NCBI RefSeq assembly: GCF_003350295.1
Contig: NZ_QLYY01000018.1
Location: 62,310-126,309, forward strand
Length of the DNA stretch: 64,000 nt
From: Vibrio tetraodonis
GTDB taxonomy: Bacteria > Pseudomonadota > Gammaproteobacteria > Enterobacterales > Vibrionaceae
Direction: 5' to 3'
Each line of letters starts with the position of its first letter. Positions within the stretch are counted from its first letter, which is position 1. Shown here piece after piece: positions 51,917-60,351 of this stretch. A model generated the notes under the pieces. The model made no database searches. It worked only from the letters and a program-made list of their open reading frames with translations, and had not been told where the DNA came from. Position numbers and translations under genes: made by a program.

Positions 51917-52103
51917 AATTTACCCTGGAGTGTTCGTTAGGGGATTAAGTCCCTGAGCCGATAAGCAATACTTAAGGGTTGGCACTTGATAGCTATTGAG
52001 CAAGCTCGGCTTGAACCGAGAAGCCTACGGTTACCATTGCCGATCCGCCTTGAACCTGCTGGTTCAAGGGTCCCAAATCTCCAACGGCACTCTGGGGTAC
52101 CCT
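51917..52103 (+). ncRNA. ssrS: 6S RNA
   Basis: Global regulator that binds sigma-70 RNA polymerase in stationary phase by mimicking an open promoter. A 12-bp closing stem joins 51921-51932 and 52088-52099. The sequence AGTCCCTGAGCCGATA is nearly identical to E. coli 6S RNA. The stretch CTCGGCTTGAACCGAG-AAGCC, and a 9-bp stem with CCTTGAACC (52048-52056) and GGTTCAAGG (52061-52069), match the rest. It lies between zapA and ygfA, where ssrS always sits. Ends are estimates. Confidence 0.93.
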
Positions 52104-52128
52104 ACATCTCTTCACCAGTGGCATTCTT

Positions 52129-52716
52129 ATGACTCTTTCGCGGCAGGACTACCGAAAACTCATCCGTCAAAAACGCAATCAATTGAATCCAGATGAGCAA
52201 AGTCAAGCTACCATCGCATTAACAAGGCATTTCCTCAGTTTATCTGAACTTGAACAAGCTCAGCATATTGCCCTGTACCTGTCTGCCGATGGTGAAGTCG
52301 GAACCTCTCTTCTTATTCAAGAGCTTCAAAGGCTCGGAAAAGAGGTTTATCTTCCAGTCATTCATCCTTTTTCAGCTGGCCACCTATTATTTCTTAGCTA
52401 TGACGAGAATACGTCCTTGGTCTCTAACCGCTATAACATCTCAGAGCCTAAGCTTGAAAAAGACAAAATAATACCGGTTGAGCAGCTAGATATTATCTGC
52501 ACACCGTTAGTGGCCTTTGATAAACATGGCCATCGCCTTGGTATGGGTGGGGGTTACTATGATCGTACTTTAGAGCCTTGGTTTCACTCTCAATCTGGGC
52601 CAAAACCAATCGGTCTTGCTCATAGTTGTCAAGAAGTTGAACAACTGCCCGTTGAGTCATGGGATGTGCCTTTACCCAAAATCCTTACCCCTAAACAGAT
52701 CTGGGATTGGGAATAG
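52129..52716 (+). CDS. ygfA: 5-formyltetrahydrofolate cyclo-ligase (YgfA)
   Basis: Converts 5-formyl-THF to 5,10-methenyl-THF with ATP, recycling a folate inhibitor. It has 195 residues. The family region GHRLGMGGGYYDRTLEPW holds the ATP and folate contacts, and IGLAHSCQEVEQLPVESWDVPLP follows. The start (MTLSRQDYRKLIRQKRNQL) follows 6S RNA by about 25 bp, so it is probably cotranscribed with it, as in E. coli. Confidence 0.95.
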   Translation: MTLSRQDYRKLIRQKRNQLNPDEQSQATIALTRHFLSLSELEQAQHIALYLSADGEVGTSLLIQELQRLGKEVYLPVIHPFSAGHLLFLSYDENTSLVSNRYNISEPKLEKDKIIPVEQLDIICTPLVAFDKHGHRLGMGGGYYDRTLEPWFHSQSGPKPIGLAHSCQEVEQLPVESWDVPLPKILTPKQIWDWE

Positions 52717-52779
52717 TCTCAGATTGGATATATAATCGCGCTCCAGACGCATAATTTAAACCCAGTTTAGGAGACGGGC

Positions 52780-53436
52780 ATGACGCAAGATGAAATGAAA
52801 AAGGAAGCCGGTTGGGCAGCACTTAAGTACGTAGAAAAAGGCAGCATAGTTGGTGTAGGTACGGGCTCAACAGTCAATCACTTCATCGATGCCCTAGGCA
52901 GTATCAAAGACGACATCAAAGGCGCAGTATCTAGCTCTGAAGCCTCCACTGAAAAGCTTAAAGCCCTAGGCATTGAAATCTTTGACTGCAATGATGTTTC
53001 CTACTTGGATGTCTATGTAGACGGCGCTGATGAAATCAATCCATCACGCGAGATGATCAAAGGTGGCGGCGCCGCTCTGACCAGAGAGAAAATTGTTGCT
53101 GCTATCTCAAATAAATTTGTCTGTATCGTCGATGGCAGCAAAGCGGTCGAGGTTCTAGGGGAGTTTCCACTTCCTGTAGAAGTTATCCCTATGGCGCGTT
53201 CCTACGTGGCTCGTCAACTGGTTAAGCTTGGGGGCGATCCTGTTTATCGAGAAGGGGTAACAACAGATAACGGCAACGTCATTTTAGATGTACATGGCCT
53301 TCGCATTACCAATGCGAAACAATTCGAAAACGACGTTAATGCCATTGCAGGCGTTGTCACGGTCGGCTTGTTCGCTCATCGTGGAGCAGATGTTGTGATA
53401 ACAGGGACCCCACAAGGTGCCAAAATCGAAAGTTAG
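52780..53436 (+). CDS. rpiA: Ribose-5-phosphate isomerase A
   Basis: Interconverts ribose 5-phosphate and ribulose 5-phosphate in the pentose phosphate pathway. It has 218 residues. Family motifs: [43 protein letters not shown] and [14 protein letters not shown] precedes the start. A terminator follows, so it is separate from serA. Confidence 0.98.
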   Translation: MTQDEMKKEAGWAALKYVEKGSIVGVGTGSTVNHFIDALGSIKDDIKGAVSSSEASTEKLKALGIEIFDCNDVSYLDVYVDGADEINPSREMIKGGGAALTREKIVAAISNKFVCIVDGSKAVEVLGEFPLPVEVIPMARSYVARQLVKLGGDPVYREGVTTDNGNVILDVHGLRITNAKQFENDVNAIAGVVTVGLFAHRGADVVITGTPQGAKIES

Positions 53437-53463
53437 TTTTCATAATTTCAGACACTTCATCGC

Positions 53464-53491
53464 AAACAGCACCATTAGGTGCTGTTTTTTT
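53464..53491 (+). terminator. rpiA terminator
   Basis: AAACAGCACC, loop ATTA, GGTGCTGTTT, then a T-run. Confidence 0.92.
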
Positions 53492-53690
53492 CATTTATCT
53501 TATTAAAAATTATTCCATATACTTTTATTTTCTTACCCAAAGCTAAATTTTTTTGTTAATTTAATGAGCAGAAGATGCGCAACGAAAACGTTTGCGCCAA
53601 TAAAAAAACTCAAGTAATGTTGGCTTTAATACAGTTACAAGACTTGTGCACAGCTTAAGCCCCCAAATTTAATTTTTAAGGACGAACACT

Positions 53691-54920
53691 ATGGCCAGAG
53701 TTTCACTGGAAAAAGATAAGATTAAGATTCTACTTCTTGAAGGGCTTCATCCTTCTTCCGTTGAAGTATTACAAGCTGCGGGTTACACCAATATCGAATT
53801 TCACAAAGGCTCTCTTTCAGAAGAGGCCCTCCTTGATGCGGTAAAAGATGTGCACTTTATTGGTATCCGTTCACGCACAAACTTATCACAAGCCGTTATT
53901 GATGCGGCTGAAAAGTTAGTGGCCATAGGCTGTTTTTGCATCGGCACCAATCAGGTTGATCTCGGCGCTGCCGCAGCGAGAGGGATCCCTGTTTTTAATG
54001 CACCTTTTTCAAACACGAGGAGTGTTGCTGAATTAGTGCTTGGACAAGTATTACTTCTACTGCGAGGCATTCCAGAAAAAAATGCACTGGCTCATCGCGG
54101 AGTATGGAAGAAAAGCGCTGAAAATTCTTACGAAGCAAGAGGAAAAAGGCTCGGGATCATAGGTTATGGTCATATAGGTACTCAACTTGGCATCATAGCT
54201 GAAAACCTAGGTATGAGAGTGTACTTTTACGATATCGAAAACAAACTATCCCTTGGTAACGCCACCCAAGTACACACCATGGCTGAGCTCCTCAATAAAT
54301 GCGACATCATTTCTTTGCATGTACCAGAAACAGCAGGAACCAAGAATATGATGGGCGCAGAGCAGTTTGAACTAATGAAACCTGGCGCTATCTTTATCAA
54401 CGCTGCTCGTGGCACTGTGGTCGATATACCTGCTTTATGTCAGGCCATGGAGTCTGGGCATTTATCAGGTGCTGCCATTGACGTATTCCCAACAGAGCCA
54501 AAAACCAACGCTGATCCTTTTGAGTCTCCACTGCAAACGTTTGATAACGTCATTTTAACGCCTCATGTTGGCGGCTCCACTCAGGAAGCACAAGAAAACA
54601 TTGGCGTTGAAGTCGCGGGTAAGCTCGCAAAATATTCGGATAATGGTTCAACGCTATCGAGTGTTAACTTCCCTGAAGTGTCCTTGCCAGAGCACCGTGA
54701 TTGCTCTCGCTTACTGCACATTCATAAAAACCGCCCTGGTATTTTGACCCAAATTAACACAATCTTCGCTGAAGAAGGGATCAATATTGCAGGTCAGTAT
54801 TTACAAACTCATGCTGATATTGGCTATGTGGTTATCGATGTAGAAAGCGATCGTTCTGAAGAAGCGTTGAAAAAGCTCAAGAGTATTGAAGGCACCATTC
54901 GCGCTCGTATTCTGCATTAA
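53691..54920 (+). CDS. serA: D-3-phosphoglycerate dehydrogenase
   Basis: Oxidises 3-phosphoglycerate, the first step of serine synthesis. It has 409 residues, the E. coli type with one ACT domain. The NAD-binding signature is LGIIGYGHIGTQLGIIAENLGM and the catalytic histidine lies in HVGGSTQEAQENIG; the active-site arginine is in NAARGT. The C-terminal ACT domain (about 335-409) would bind serine as feedback inhibitor. AGGA precedes the start. A 254-bp gap separates it from rpiA. Confidence 0.98.
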   Translation: MARVSLEKDKIKILLLEGLHPSSVEVLQAAGYTNIEFHKGSLSEEALLDAVKDVHFIGIRSRTNLSQAVIDAAEKLVAIGCFCIGTNQVDLGAAAARGIPVFNAPFSNTRSVAELVLGQVLLLLRGIPEKNALAHRGVWKKSAENSYEARGKRLGIIGYGHIGTQLGIIAENLGMRVYFYDIENKLSLGNATQVHTMAELLNKCDIISLHVPETAGTKNMMGAEQFELMKPGAIFINAARGTVVDIPALCQAMESGHLSGAAIDVFPTEPKTNADPFESPLQTFDNVILTPHVGGSTQEAQENIGVEVAGKLAKYSDNGSTLSSVNFPEVSLPEHRDCSRLLHIHKNRPGILTQINTIFAEEGINIAGQYLQTHADIGYVVIDVESDRSEEALKKLKSIEGTIRARILH

Positions 54921-54930
54921 CCTTCATTTG

Positions 54931-54959
54931 GTCGCCGTTTACCCAAAGCGGCGACTTTA
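54931..54959 (+). terminator. Probable serA terminator
   Basis: GTCGCCG, 11-nt loop, CGGCGAC, followed by TTTATTCT. The stem is good and the U-tract is short. Confidence 0.55.
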
Positions 54960-55067
54960 TTCTCTCCCTCATTCGTTTTCTTGATAAGCTCAAAATCTGC
55001 GCTTTACTGCACCCAGATCCAAGTTCTCCAGATTAGATCACTCAATTTCATCAATATTTAACACTTA

Positions 55068-55083
55068 TGTAGTATTTATCACA
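55068..55083 (+). promoter_or_regulatory. CRP site upstream of glpT
   Basis: TGTAG-TATTTA-TCACA matches the CRP consensus TGTGA-N6-TCACA at nine of ten defined bases. It lies 107 bp upstream of glpT. Glycerol-3-phosphate transport is CRP-activated in E. coli. Confidence 0.6.
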
Positions 55084-55118
55084 GAAATCGCTTTTATTAT
55101 TCATACAATTCCGAACAC

Positions 55119-55130
55119 TTTCGAACGAAA
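55119..55130 (+). promoter_or_regulatory. Possible GlpR operator upstream of glpT
   Basis: TTTCGAACGAAA is a near-perfect short palindrome with the TTCG/CGAA core of GlpR sites, 60 bp before glpT and close to where a promoter would be. A second TCGTTC stretch follows at 55141. Confidence 0.4.
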
Positions 55131-55189
55131 TCATATTTGCTCGTTCTGTTTTCATTTTTATCACCATCGCACAAATATAATGAGGTCCT

Positions 55190-56548
55190 ATGTTTGGAGT
55201 TTTCAAACCTAAGGCGCATATCGATCGGCTCGCTTCAGGGCTAGTAGATAGCACTTATTCACGCTTACGTTGGCAACTTTTTATCGGCATTTTTGTTGGC
55301 TATGCTGGCTACTATTTAGTACGCAAAAACTTCAGTCTAGCTATGCCTTATCTGATTGAGCAAGGCTTTAGCCGAGGCGATCTTGGTGTCGCTTTAGCAG
55401 CTGTCTCTATCGCTTATGGTTTATCGAAATTCTTAATGGGTAGCGTGTCTGATCGCTCGAACCCGCGCTACTTTTTAAGTGGTGGCCTTTTGATGTCTGC
55501 ACTGGTCATGTTCTGTTTTGGCTTTATGCCATGGGCAACAGGCAGCATTACCGCCATGTTTATTTTGCTGTTTCTCAATGGTTGGTTCCAAGGTATGGGC
55601 TGGCCAGCCTGCGGTAGAACTATGGTTCACTGGTGGTCACGTAAAGAACGGGGCGAGATAGTCTCGGTGTGGAATGTGGCGCACAACGTAGGCGGCGGTC
55701 TGATTGGTCCTATGTTCCTACTTGGGCTTTGGGCTTTCAATGAAGATTGGAAAGCTGCATTCTATGTTCCAGCATTCTTTGCCGCACTCGTAGCGATTTT
55801 CATCTGGATGACGGTGCGAGATACTCCGCAATCCTGTGGCCTGCCTCCTATCGAAGAATACAAAGACGACTATCCGGATGACTACAATAAGTCACATGAA
55901 AAAGAGATGACCGCCAAAGAAATCTTCTTTAAGTATGTATTCTCAAACAAACTGCTGTGGTCTATCGCGATTGCTAACGCCTTTGTCTATTTGATTCGCT
56001 ACGGCGTATTGGACTGGGCACCAGTGTACTTAAAAGAAGCTAAAGAGTTTACCGTTGATAAATCCTCATGGGCCTACTTCCTTTACGAATGGGCAGGCAT
56101 TCCCGGCACCTTATTGTGTGGCTGGATATCCGATAAGCTCTTCAAAGGCCGCCGCGCACCAGCGGGTATCTTATTTATGGTATTGGTCACCGTCGCAGTA
56201 CTTGTTTACTGGTTTAATCCTGCAGGTAACCCTGCCATCGACATGGCTGCATTAGTTGCCATTGGTTTCCTAATCTATGGCCCTGTGATGCTAATCGGAC
56301 TTTATGCTCTTGAACTCGCACCGAAAAAAGCTGCAGGAACAGCCGCAGGTCTTACAGGTTTATTTGGCTACTTAGGAGGTGCTGTCGCCGCAAATGCTGT
56401 GTTAGGCTACACCGTCGATCATTTTGGTTGGGATGGTGGCTTTATCATCTTGGTCGGCTCATGTATCACATCCATAGTGTGCCTCATTTACGCCTTCTTA
56501 GGTGAAAAGGCGCACCATGAACAAAAACAAAAAGCCGCGCTTGCTTAA
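55190..56548 (+). CDS. glpT: Glycerol-3-phosphate/phosphate antiporter
   Basis: Inner-membrane exchanger that takes in glycerol 3-phosphate and releases phosphate. It is 452 residues with twelve membrane helices (MFS, organophosphate:phosphate antiporter family). Family marks are [21 protein letters not shown] near the start, the [15 protein letters not shown] loop, and the substrate-region [12 protein letters not shown]. The conserved motif [17 protein letters not shown] is at the end. It heads glpT-glpQ, with CRP and GlpR-like sites upstream and a terminator hairpin after it. Confidence 0.97.
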   Translation: MFGVFKPKAHIDRLASGLVDSTYSRLRWQLFIGIFVGYAGYYLVRKNFSLAMPYLIEQGFSRGDLGVALAAVSIAYGLSKFLMGSVSDRSNPRYFLSGGLLMSALVMFCFGFMPWATGSITAMFILLFLNGWFQGMGWPACGRTMVHWWSRKERGEIVSVWNVAHNVGGGLIGPMFLLGLWAFNEDWKAAFYVPAFFAALVAIFIWMTVRDTPQSCGLPPIEEYKDDYPDDYNKSHEKEMTAKEIFFKYVFSNKLLWSIAIANAFVYLIRYGVLDWAPVYLKEAKEFTVDKSSWAYFLYEWAGIPGTLLCGWISDKLFKGRRAPAGILFMVLVTVAVLVYWFNPAGNPAIDMAALVAIGFLIYGPVMLIGLYALELAPKKAAGTAAGLTGLFGYLGGAVAANAVLGYTVDHFGWDGGFIILVGSCITSIVCLIYAFLGEKAHHEQKQKAALA

Positions 56549-56557
56549 ATCACGATG

Positions 56558-56585
56558 AAAGGCAGCTTAGCTGCCTTTGTTTTTA
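56558..56585 (+). terminator. Intercistronic terminator between glpT and glpQ
   Basis: AAAGGCAGC, loop TTA, GCTGCCTTT, then GTTTTT. It lies entirely between the two genes, 15 bp before the glpQ start. It may lower glpQ expression. Confidence 0.8.
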
Positions 56586-56600
56586 TCAAGGACAACAACA

Positions 56601-57656
56601 ATGAAAACCCTTTCTCTTACAACAACCTTTTTAGCACTAAGCTTATCCGCTGGCGCTATAGCCAAGCCTCTTGTTATTGCCCACCGTGGCGCTTCTGGTT
56701 ACTTACCAGAGCACACGTTAGAAGCAAAAGCCTTGGCCTATGCGATGAAACCTGACTATATAGAACAAGACGTCGTCATGACCAAAGACGACCAACTGGT
56801 TGTTCTGCACGACCATTATCTAGACAGAGTGACAGACGTGGCAGAGCGCTTCCCAGACAGAGCGCGCAAAGATGGACGTTACTACGCGATTGACTTTACC
56901 CTGGCAGAGATCAAAGTACTTAGAGTTACTGAAGGGTTTAACATTGATGACAACGGTAACAAGGTAGCTGGCTACCCGACGCGTTTCCCGATGTGGAAAT
57001 CAGACTTTAGCGTACCAACACTAGCCGAAGAAATTGAACTTATTCAAGGCCTTAACAAATCACTTGGCTACGATATCGGTATTTACCCAGAGATCAAAGC
57101 GCCTTGGTTCCACCGCCATGAAGGTAAAGACATCTCCTCAGCAGTCCTTAAAGTGCTTAAGCAATATGGTTATGACGCTCAAGATGACAAAGTCTATTTG
57201 CAATGTTTTGACGCTAACGAGCTAAAACGTATCAATGATGAACTGATGCCAAAAATGGGCATGGATCTCAAACTGGTTCAATTGATTGCTCACACTGATT
57301 GGAATGAAACCATGGTTTATCAGGGCGATAAAGCAACGCCTTACAGCTACGACTGGATGTTTAAACCCGGCGCCATGAAAGAAGTTGCCAAATACGCTGA
57401 GGGCATTGGCCCATGGAAACCTATGCTGGTAGATGATAAATCCACTAAAAATAACATCATCATCAAACCCTTGATGAAAGAAGCGAAAGACGCTGGGTTA
57501 GACGTTCACCCCTACACTTTCCGCGCCGATCCTGGTCGCATCCCTGCCTACACAGATAGCTTTGAAGGCATGATGGATATTTTCTACAACCAAGTAAAAG
57601 TCGATGGTTTATTCACTGACTTCCCAGATAAAGCAGTGAGCTTTTTAAACCAATAA
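56601..57656 (+). CDS. glpQ: Periplasmic glycerophosphodiester phosphodiesterase
   Basis: Cuts glycerophosphodiesters to glycerol 3-phosphate and an alcohol in the periplasm; GlpT then imports the glycerol 3-phosphate. It has 351 residues. A signal peptide (MKTLSLTTTFLALSLSAGAIA) leads to the GDPD TIM barrel, with the motif VIAHRGASGYLPEHT containing the catalytic His, then IEQDVVMTKDDQLVVLHD and YPEIKAPWFHR. The start at 56601 has AAGGA upstream and sits within the transcript after the glpT terminator. Confidence 0.97.
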   Translation: MKTLSLTTTFLALSLSAGAIAKPLVIAHRGASGYLPEHTLEAKALAYAMKPDYIEQDVVMTKDDQLVVLHDHYLDRVTDVAERFPDRARKDGRYYAIDFTLAEIKVLRVTEGFNIDDNGNKVAGYPTRFPMWKSDFSVPTLAEEIELIQGLNKSLGYDIGIYPEIKAPWFHRHEGKDISSAVLKVLKQYGYDAQDDKVYLQCFDANELKRINDELMPKMGMDLKLVQLIAHTDWNETMVYQGDKATPYSYDWMFKPGAMKEVAKYAEGIGPWKPMLVDDKSTKNNIIIKPLMKEAKDAGLDVHPYTFRADPGRIPAYTDSFEGMMDIFYNQVKVDGLFTDFPDKAVSFLNQ

Positions 57657-57665
57657 TAATATAAA

Positions 57666-57695
57666 AAAAGCCTTAGTAATTTTACTAAGGCTTTT
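57666..57695. terminator. Bidirectional terminator between glpQ and ilvH
   Basis: AAAAGCCTTAGTAA, loop TT, TTACTAAGGCTTTT: a perfect 14-bp palindrome that serves both convergent genes. Confidence 0.92.
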
Positions 57696-57713
57696 CACTA
57701 AATGACCTATACT

Positions 57714-58208
57714 CTACGCTTTCAACGCCCTTTCACCGCGCGCAATACCGACTACGCCACTTCTTGCAACTTCAATCACCTCTGTTGCTTCAGAAATAGC
57801 TTGGATAAAAGCATCAAGTTTTTCGCTGGTGCCTGCTAACTGAACTGTGTATTGTGAAGCAGTGACATCAACAATCTGGCCGCGAAAAATATCGGCGGTA
57901 CGTTTGACTTCTTCACGAGCTATACCGCTAGCTCTCACTTTAACCATCATAAGTTCGCGTTCAACATGGTCAAATTCCGTGACTTCCTGAACTTTTAATA
58001 CATCAATAAGCTTGTTGAGCTGCTTTTGAATCTGCTCTAACTGCATATCATCTGAAATCGTGGTGATGTTCAAGCGTGAAAGGGTTTCATCATCGGTCGG
58101 CGATACGGTTAAAGACTCAATGTTGTAGCCACGCTGTGAGAACAGACCCACTACCCGAGATAACGCGCCCGGTTGGTTTTCCATTAGCAATGAAATAATA
58201 TGCCTCAT
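57714..58208 (-). CDS. ilvH: Acetolactate synthase small subunit
   Basis: Regulatory subunit of acetolactate synthase III, giving valine feedback inhibition. It has 164 residues: an ACT domain (about 1-78, MRHIISLLMENQPGALSRVVGLFSQRGYNIESLTV) and a second C-terminal ACT-like domain. It starts one base after the ilvI stop, so the subunits are made together. Confidence 0.97.
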   Translation of the reverse strand: MRHIISLLMENQPGALSRVVGLFSQRGYNIESLTVSPTDDETLSRLNITTISDDMQLEQIQKQLNKLIDVLKVQEVTEFDHVERELMMVKVRASGIAREEVKRTADIFRGQIVDVTASQYTVQLAGTSEKLDAFIQAISEATEVIEVARSGVVGIARGERALKA

Positions 58209-58209
58209 C

Positions 58210-59934
58210 TTAAGTTCTCTCCGTCTTGCTTAACCACATCTTGTCCATACCCTCGCCTTTGATCTGCATTGGATATACATGCTCAGTCTCATCAACATTG
58301 ATATCAACAAATACCAGTTTGTCTTTCATCTCTAATGCTTGTTTGAGTCCTGACTCGAGTTGATCTGGCGTCTCGATTCGGATTCCTTCATGTCCATAGG
58401 CTTTAGCAATGGCGACAAAATCAGGCACAGAGCTCATATACGAGTTCGAGTGTCTGCCTTGGTAAACAATATCTTGCCACTGCTTAACCATACCTAGGAA
58501 GCGGTTGTTAAGATTAATGATCTTGACGGGAATGTCATATTGCATTGCTGTAGACAGTTCCTGAATGTTCATCTGGATACTGCCATCTCCTGTCACCACC
58601 ACCACTTCTTCTTCCGGTTTGGCAAATTTCACCCCAAGACCTGCTGGAAAGCCAAAGCCCATGGTGCCAAGGCCTCCTGAGTTTATCCAGCGACGTGATT
58701 TATTGAACGGATAGTAAAGCGCAGCAAACATTTGGTGTTGACCAACATCAGAGGCCACATATGCATCACCATTGGTCAACTTATAGAGGGTTTCAATGAC
58801 CTGCTGAGGTTTGATACGCTCAGAAGAAGTATCATAAGACAAACAATTACGATCGCGCCAAGTTTGAATATCATCCCACCAGCTTTGTATGGCTTGATGA
58901 TCGTTGACTGCGCCTTGTTCTTCGAGCAACGACAGCATACTTGCTAAGACTTTTTCTGCTGAGCCAACAATTGGTAGATCAGCCTGCACATTCTTAGAAA
59001 TCGAAGACGGATCGATATCTATGTGCATCACTTTGGCATTGGGGCAGTACTTTTCTAGGTTATTGGTGGTTCTGTCGTCAAATCGTACTCCCACACCAAA
59101 AATAAGATCGGCGTTGTGCATGGCCATATTGGCTTCATAAAGCCCATGCATGCCCAACATACCAAGAGAGTTTTTATGCGTGCCAGGAAAAGCGCCAAGC
59201 CCCATGAGTGTGCTAACTACAGGTAGGTTCAGCTTCTCTGAGAGTTGCAAAAGGTATTCATCGGCTTGCGATATGACAGCTCCGCCGCCCACGTATAAAA
59301 CCGGTTTTTTCGCGGCAAGCAGCGCTTTAAGACCTTTTTTGATCTGGCCTTTATGCCCAGTCGTGGTCGGTTTATACGAGCGCATCGACAAGTTAGCAGG
59401 ATACTCATAAGGCAGCTTATTATGGGGATTCATAACGTCTTTGGGCAGATCAATGACCACAGGACCTGGGCGACCTGTTGTAGCGATGTAAAACGCTTTT
59501 TTCATGGTCTCTGGAATGTCTTTCGCCTCTTTAACCAAGAAGCTGTGCTTCACAATAGGTCGAGACACACCAACAATATCACACTCTTGGAACGCATCAT
59601 TACCAATTAGGTTATTAGGCACATTACCTGAAATAACAATCATGGGTATCGAGTCCATGTAGGCGGTTGCGATACCTGTTACCGTATTGGTTGCACCTGG
59701 CCCTGAACATACAAGCACCACGCCTGGTTTACCGGTAGCGCGCGTATAACCATCTGCCATGTGGGTCGCAGCTTGTTCATGGCGAACAAGCACGTGTTTG
59801 ATTTGATCTGTCTTAGCGTGCAGAGCATCATAAATATCCAGAACGGAACCACCAGGATAACCAAAGATTTGTTCCACACCTTCCTCGATCAGAGATTGAA
59901 CAACCATCTCTGCACCGGACAACATTACTGCCAT
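58210..59934 (-). CDS. ilvI: Acetolactate synthase III large subunit
   Basis: TPP- and FAD-dependent enzyme that joins pyruvate to pyruvate or 2-oxobutyrate, first step of valine, leucine and isoleucine synthesis. It starts at 59934 ([38 protein letters not shown]) with AGGAG upstream. It has 574 residues. The TPP motif [29 protein letters not shown] is intact, and the catalytic Glu lies in [18 protein letters not shown]. Coupled with ilvH. Confidence 0.97.
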   Translation of the reverse strand: MAVMLSGAEMVVQSLIEEGVEQIFGYPGGSVLDIYDALHAKTDQIKHVLVRHEQAATHMADGYTRATGKPGVVLVCSGPGATNTVTGIATAYMDSIPMIVISGNVPNNLIGNDAFQECDIVGVSRPIVKHSFLVKEAKDIPETMKKAFYIATTGRPGPVVIDLPKDVMNPHNKLPYEYPANLSMRSYKPTTTGHKGQIKKGLKALLAAKKPVLYVGGGAVISQADEYLLQLSEKLNLPVVSTLMGLGAFPGTHKNSLGMLGMHGLYEANMAMHNADLIFGVGVRFDDRTTNNLEKYCPNAKVMHIDIDPSSISKNVQADLPIVGSAEKVLASMLSLLEEQGAVNDHQAIQSWWDDIQTWRDRNCLSYDTSSERIKPQQVIETLYKLTNGDAYVASDVGQHQMFAALYYPFNKSRRWINSGGLGTMGFGFPAGLGVKFAKPEEEVVVVTGDGSIQMNIQELSTAMQYDIPVKIINLNNRFLGMVKQWQDIVYQGRHSNSYMSSVPDFVAIAKAYGHEGIRIETPDQLESGLKQALEMKDKLVFVDINVDETEHVYPMQIKGEGMDKMWLSKTERT

Positions 59935-60351
59935 ATTTTTCTCCTCGCCAACTCTCCTATTAATAAGGTCAATCAATAGGTGCTGGGTTTACATAGTCTA
60001 GGGCTTATTCGTAGCCTAATCGAAATACTTCCACTTTTCGGCTATGCCTTGCTGTGATGTAACACAAAACAAGTTCGAGCAACAAATGTAACGTTTTCTT
60101 AAACAATGATCTAATCAAATTTAGATCTCACTTTAAACAAGATGCTACAGATTGAGGTATGGGCAGTGAATCAAGCTAATCACTTATCAGTATTCAGATA
60201 GTCATGTCAGACTTTAAGTATATTTAGACAAAAATTTTATATTTTACGCTTGAGTTAAACGAGTCCTTTAGTCTTGGGTAAGCAGATTTTTGTGAAATAA
60301 ACGGATTATTCACTCCACTGGCAAAGCGTTCACTTTATCCAACCACGTCTC
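59935..60351. other. Intergenic region between ilvI and the TPR-glycosyltransferase
   Basis: A 417-bp AT-rich divergent spacer. ilvIH is Lrp-controlled in E. coli and Lrp sites are degenerate; none was assigned. No leader-peptide run of Leu/Val/Ile codons or RNA gene was seen. Confidence 0.45.
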
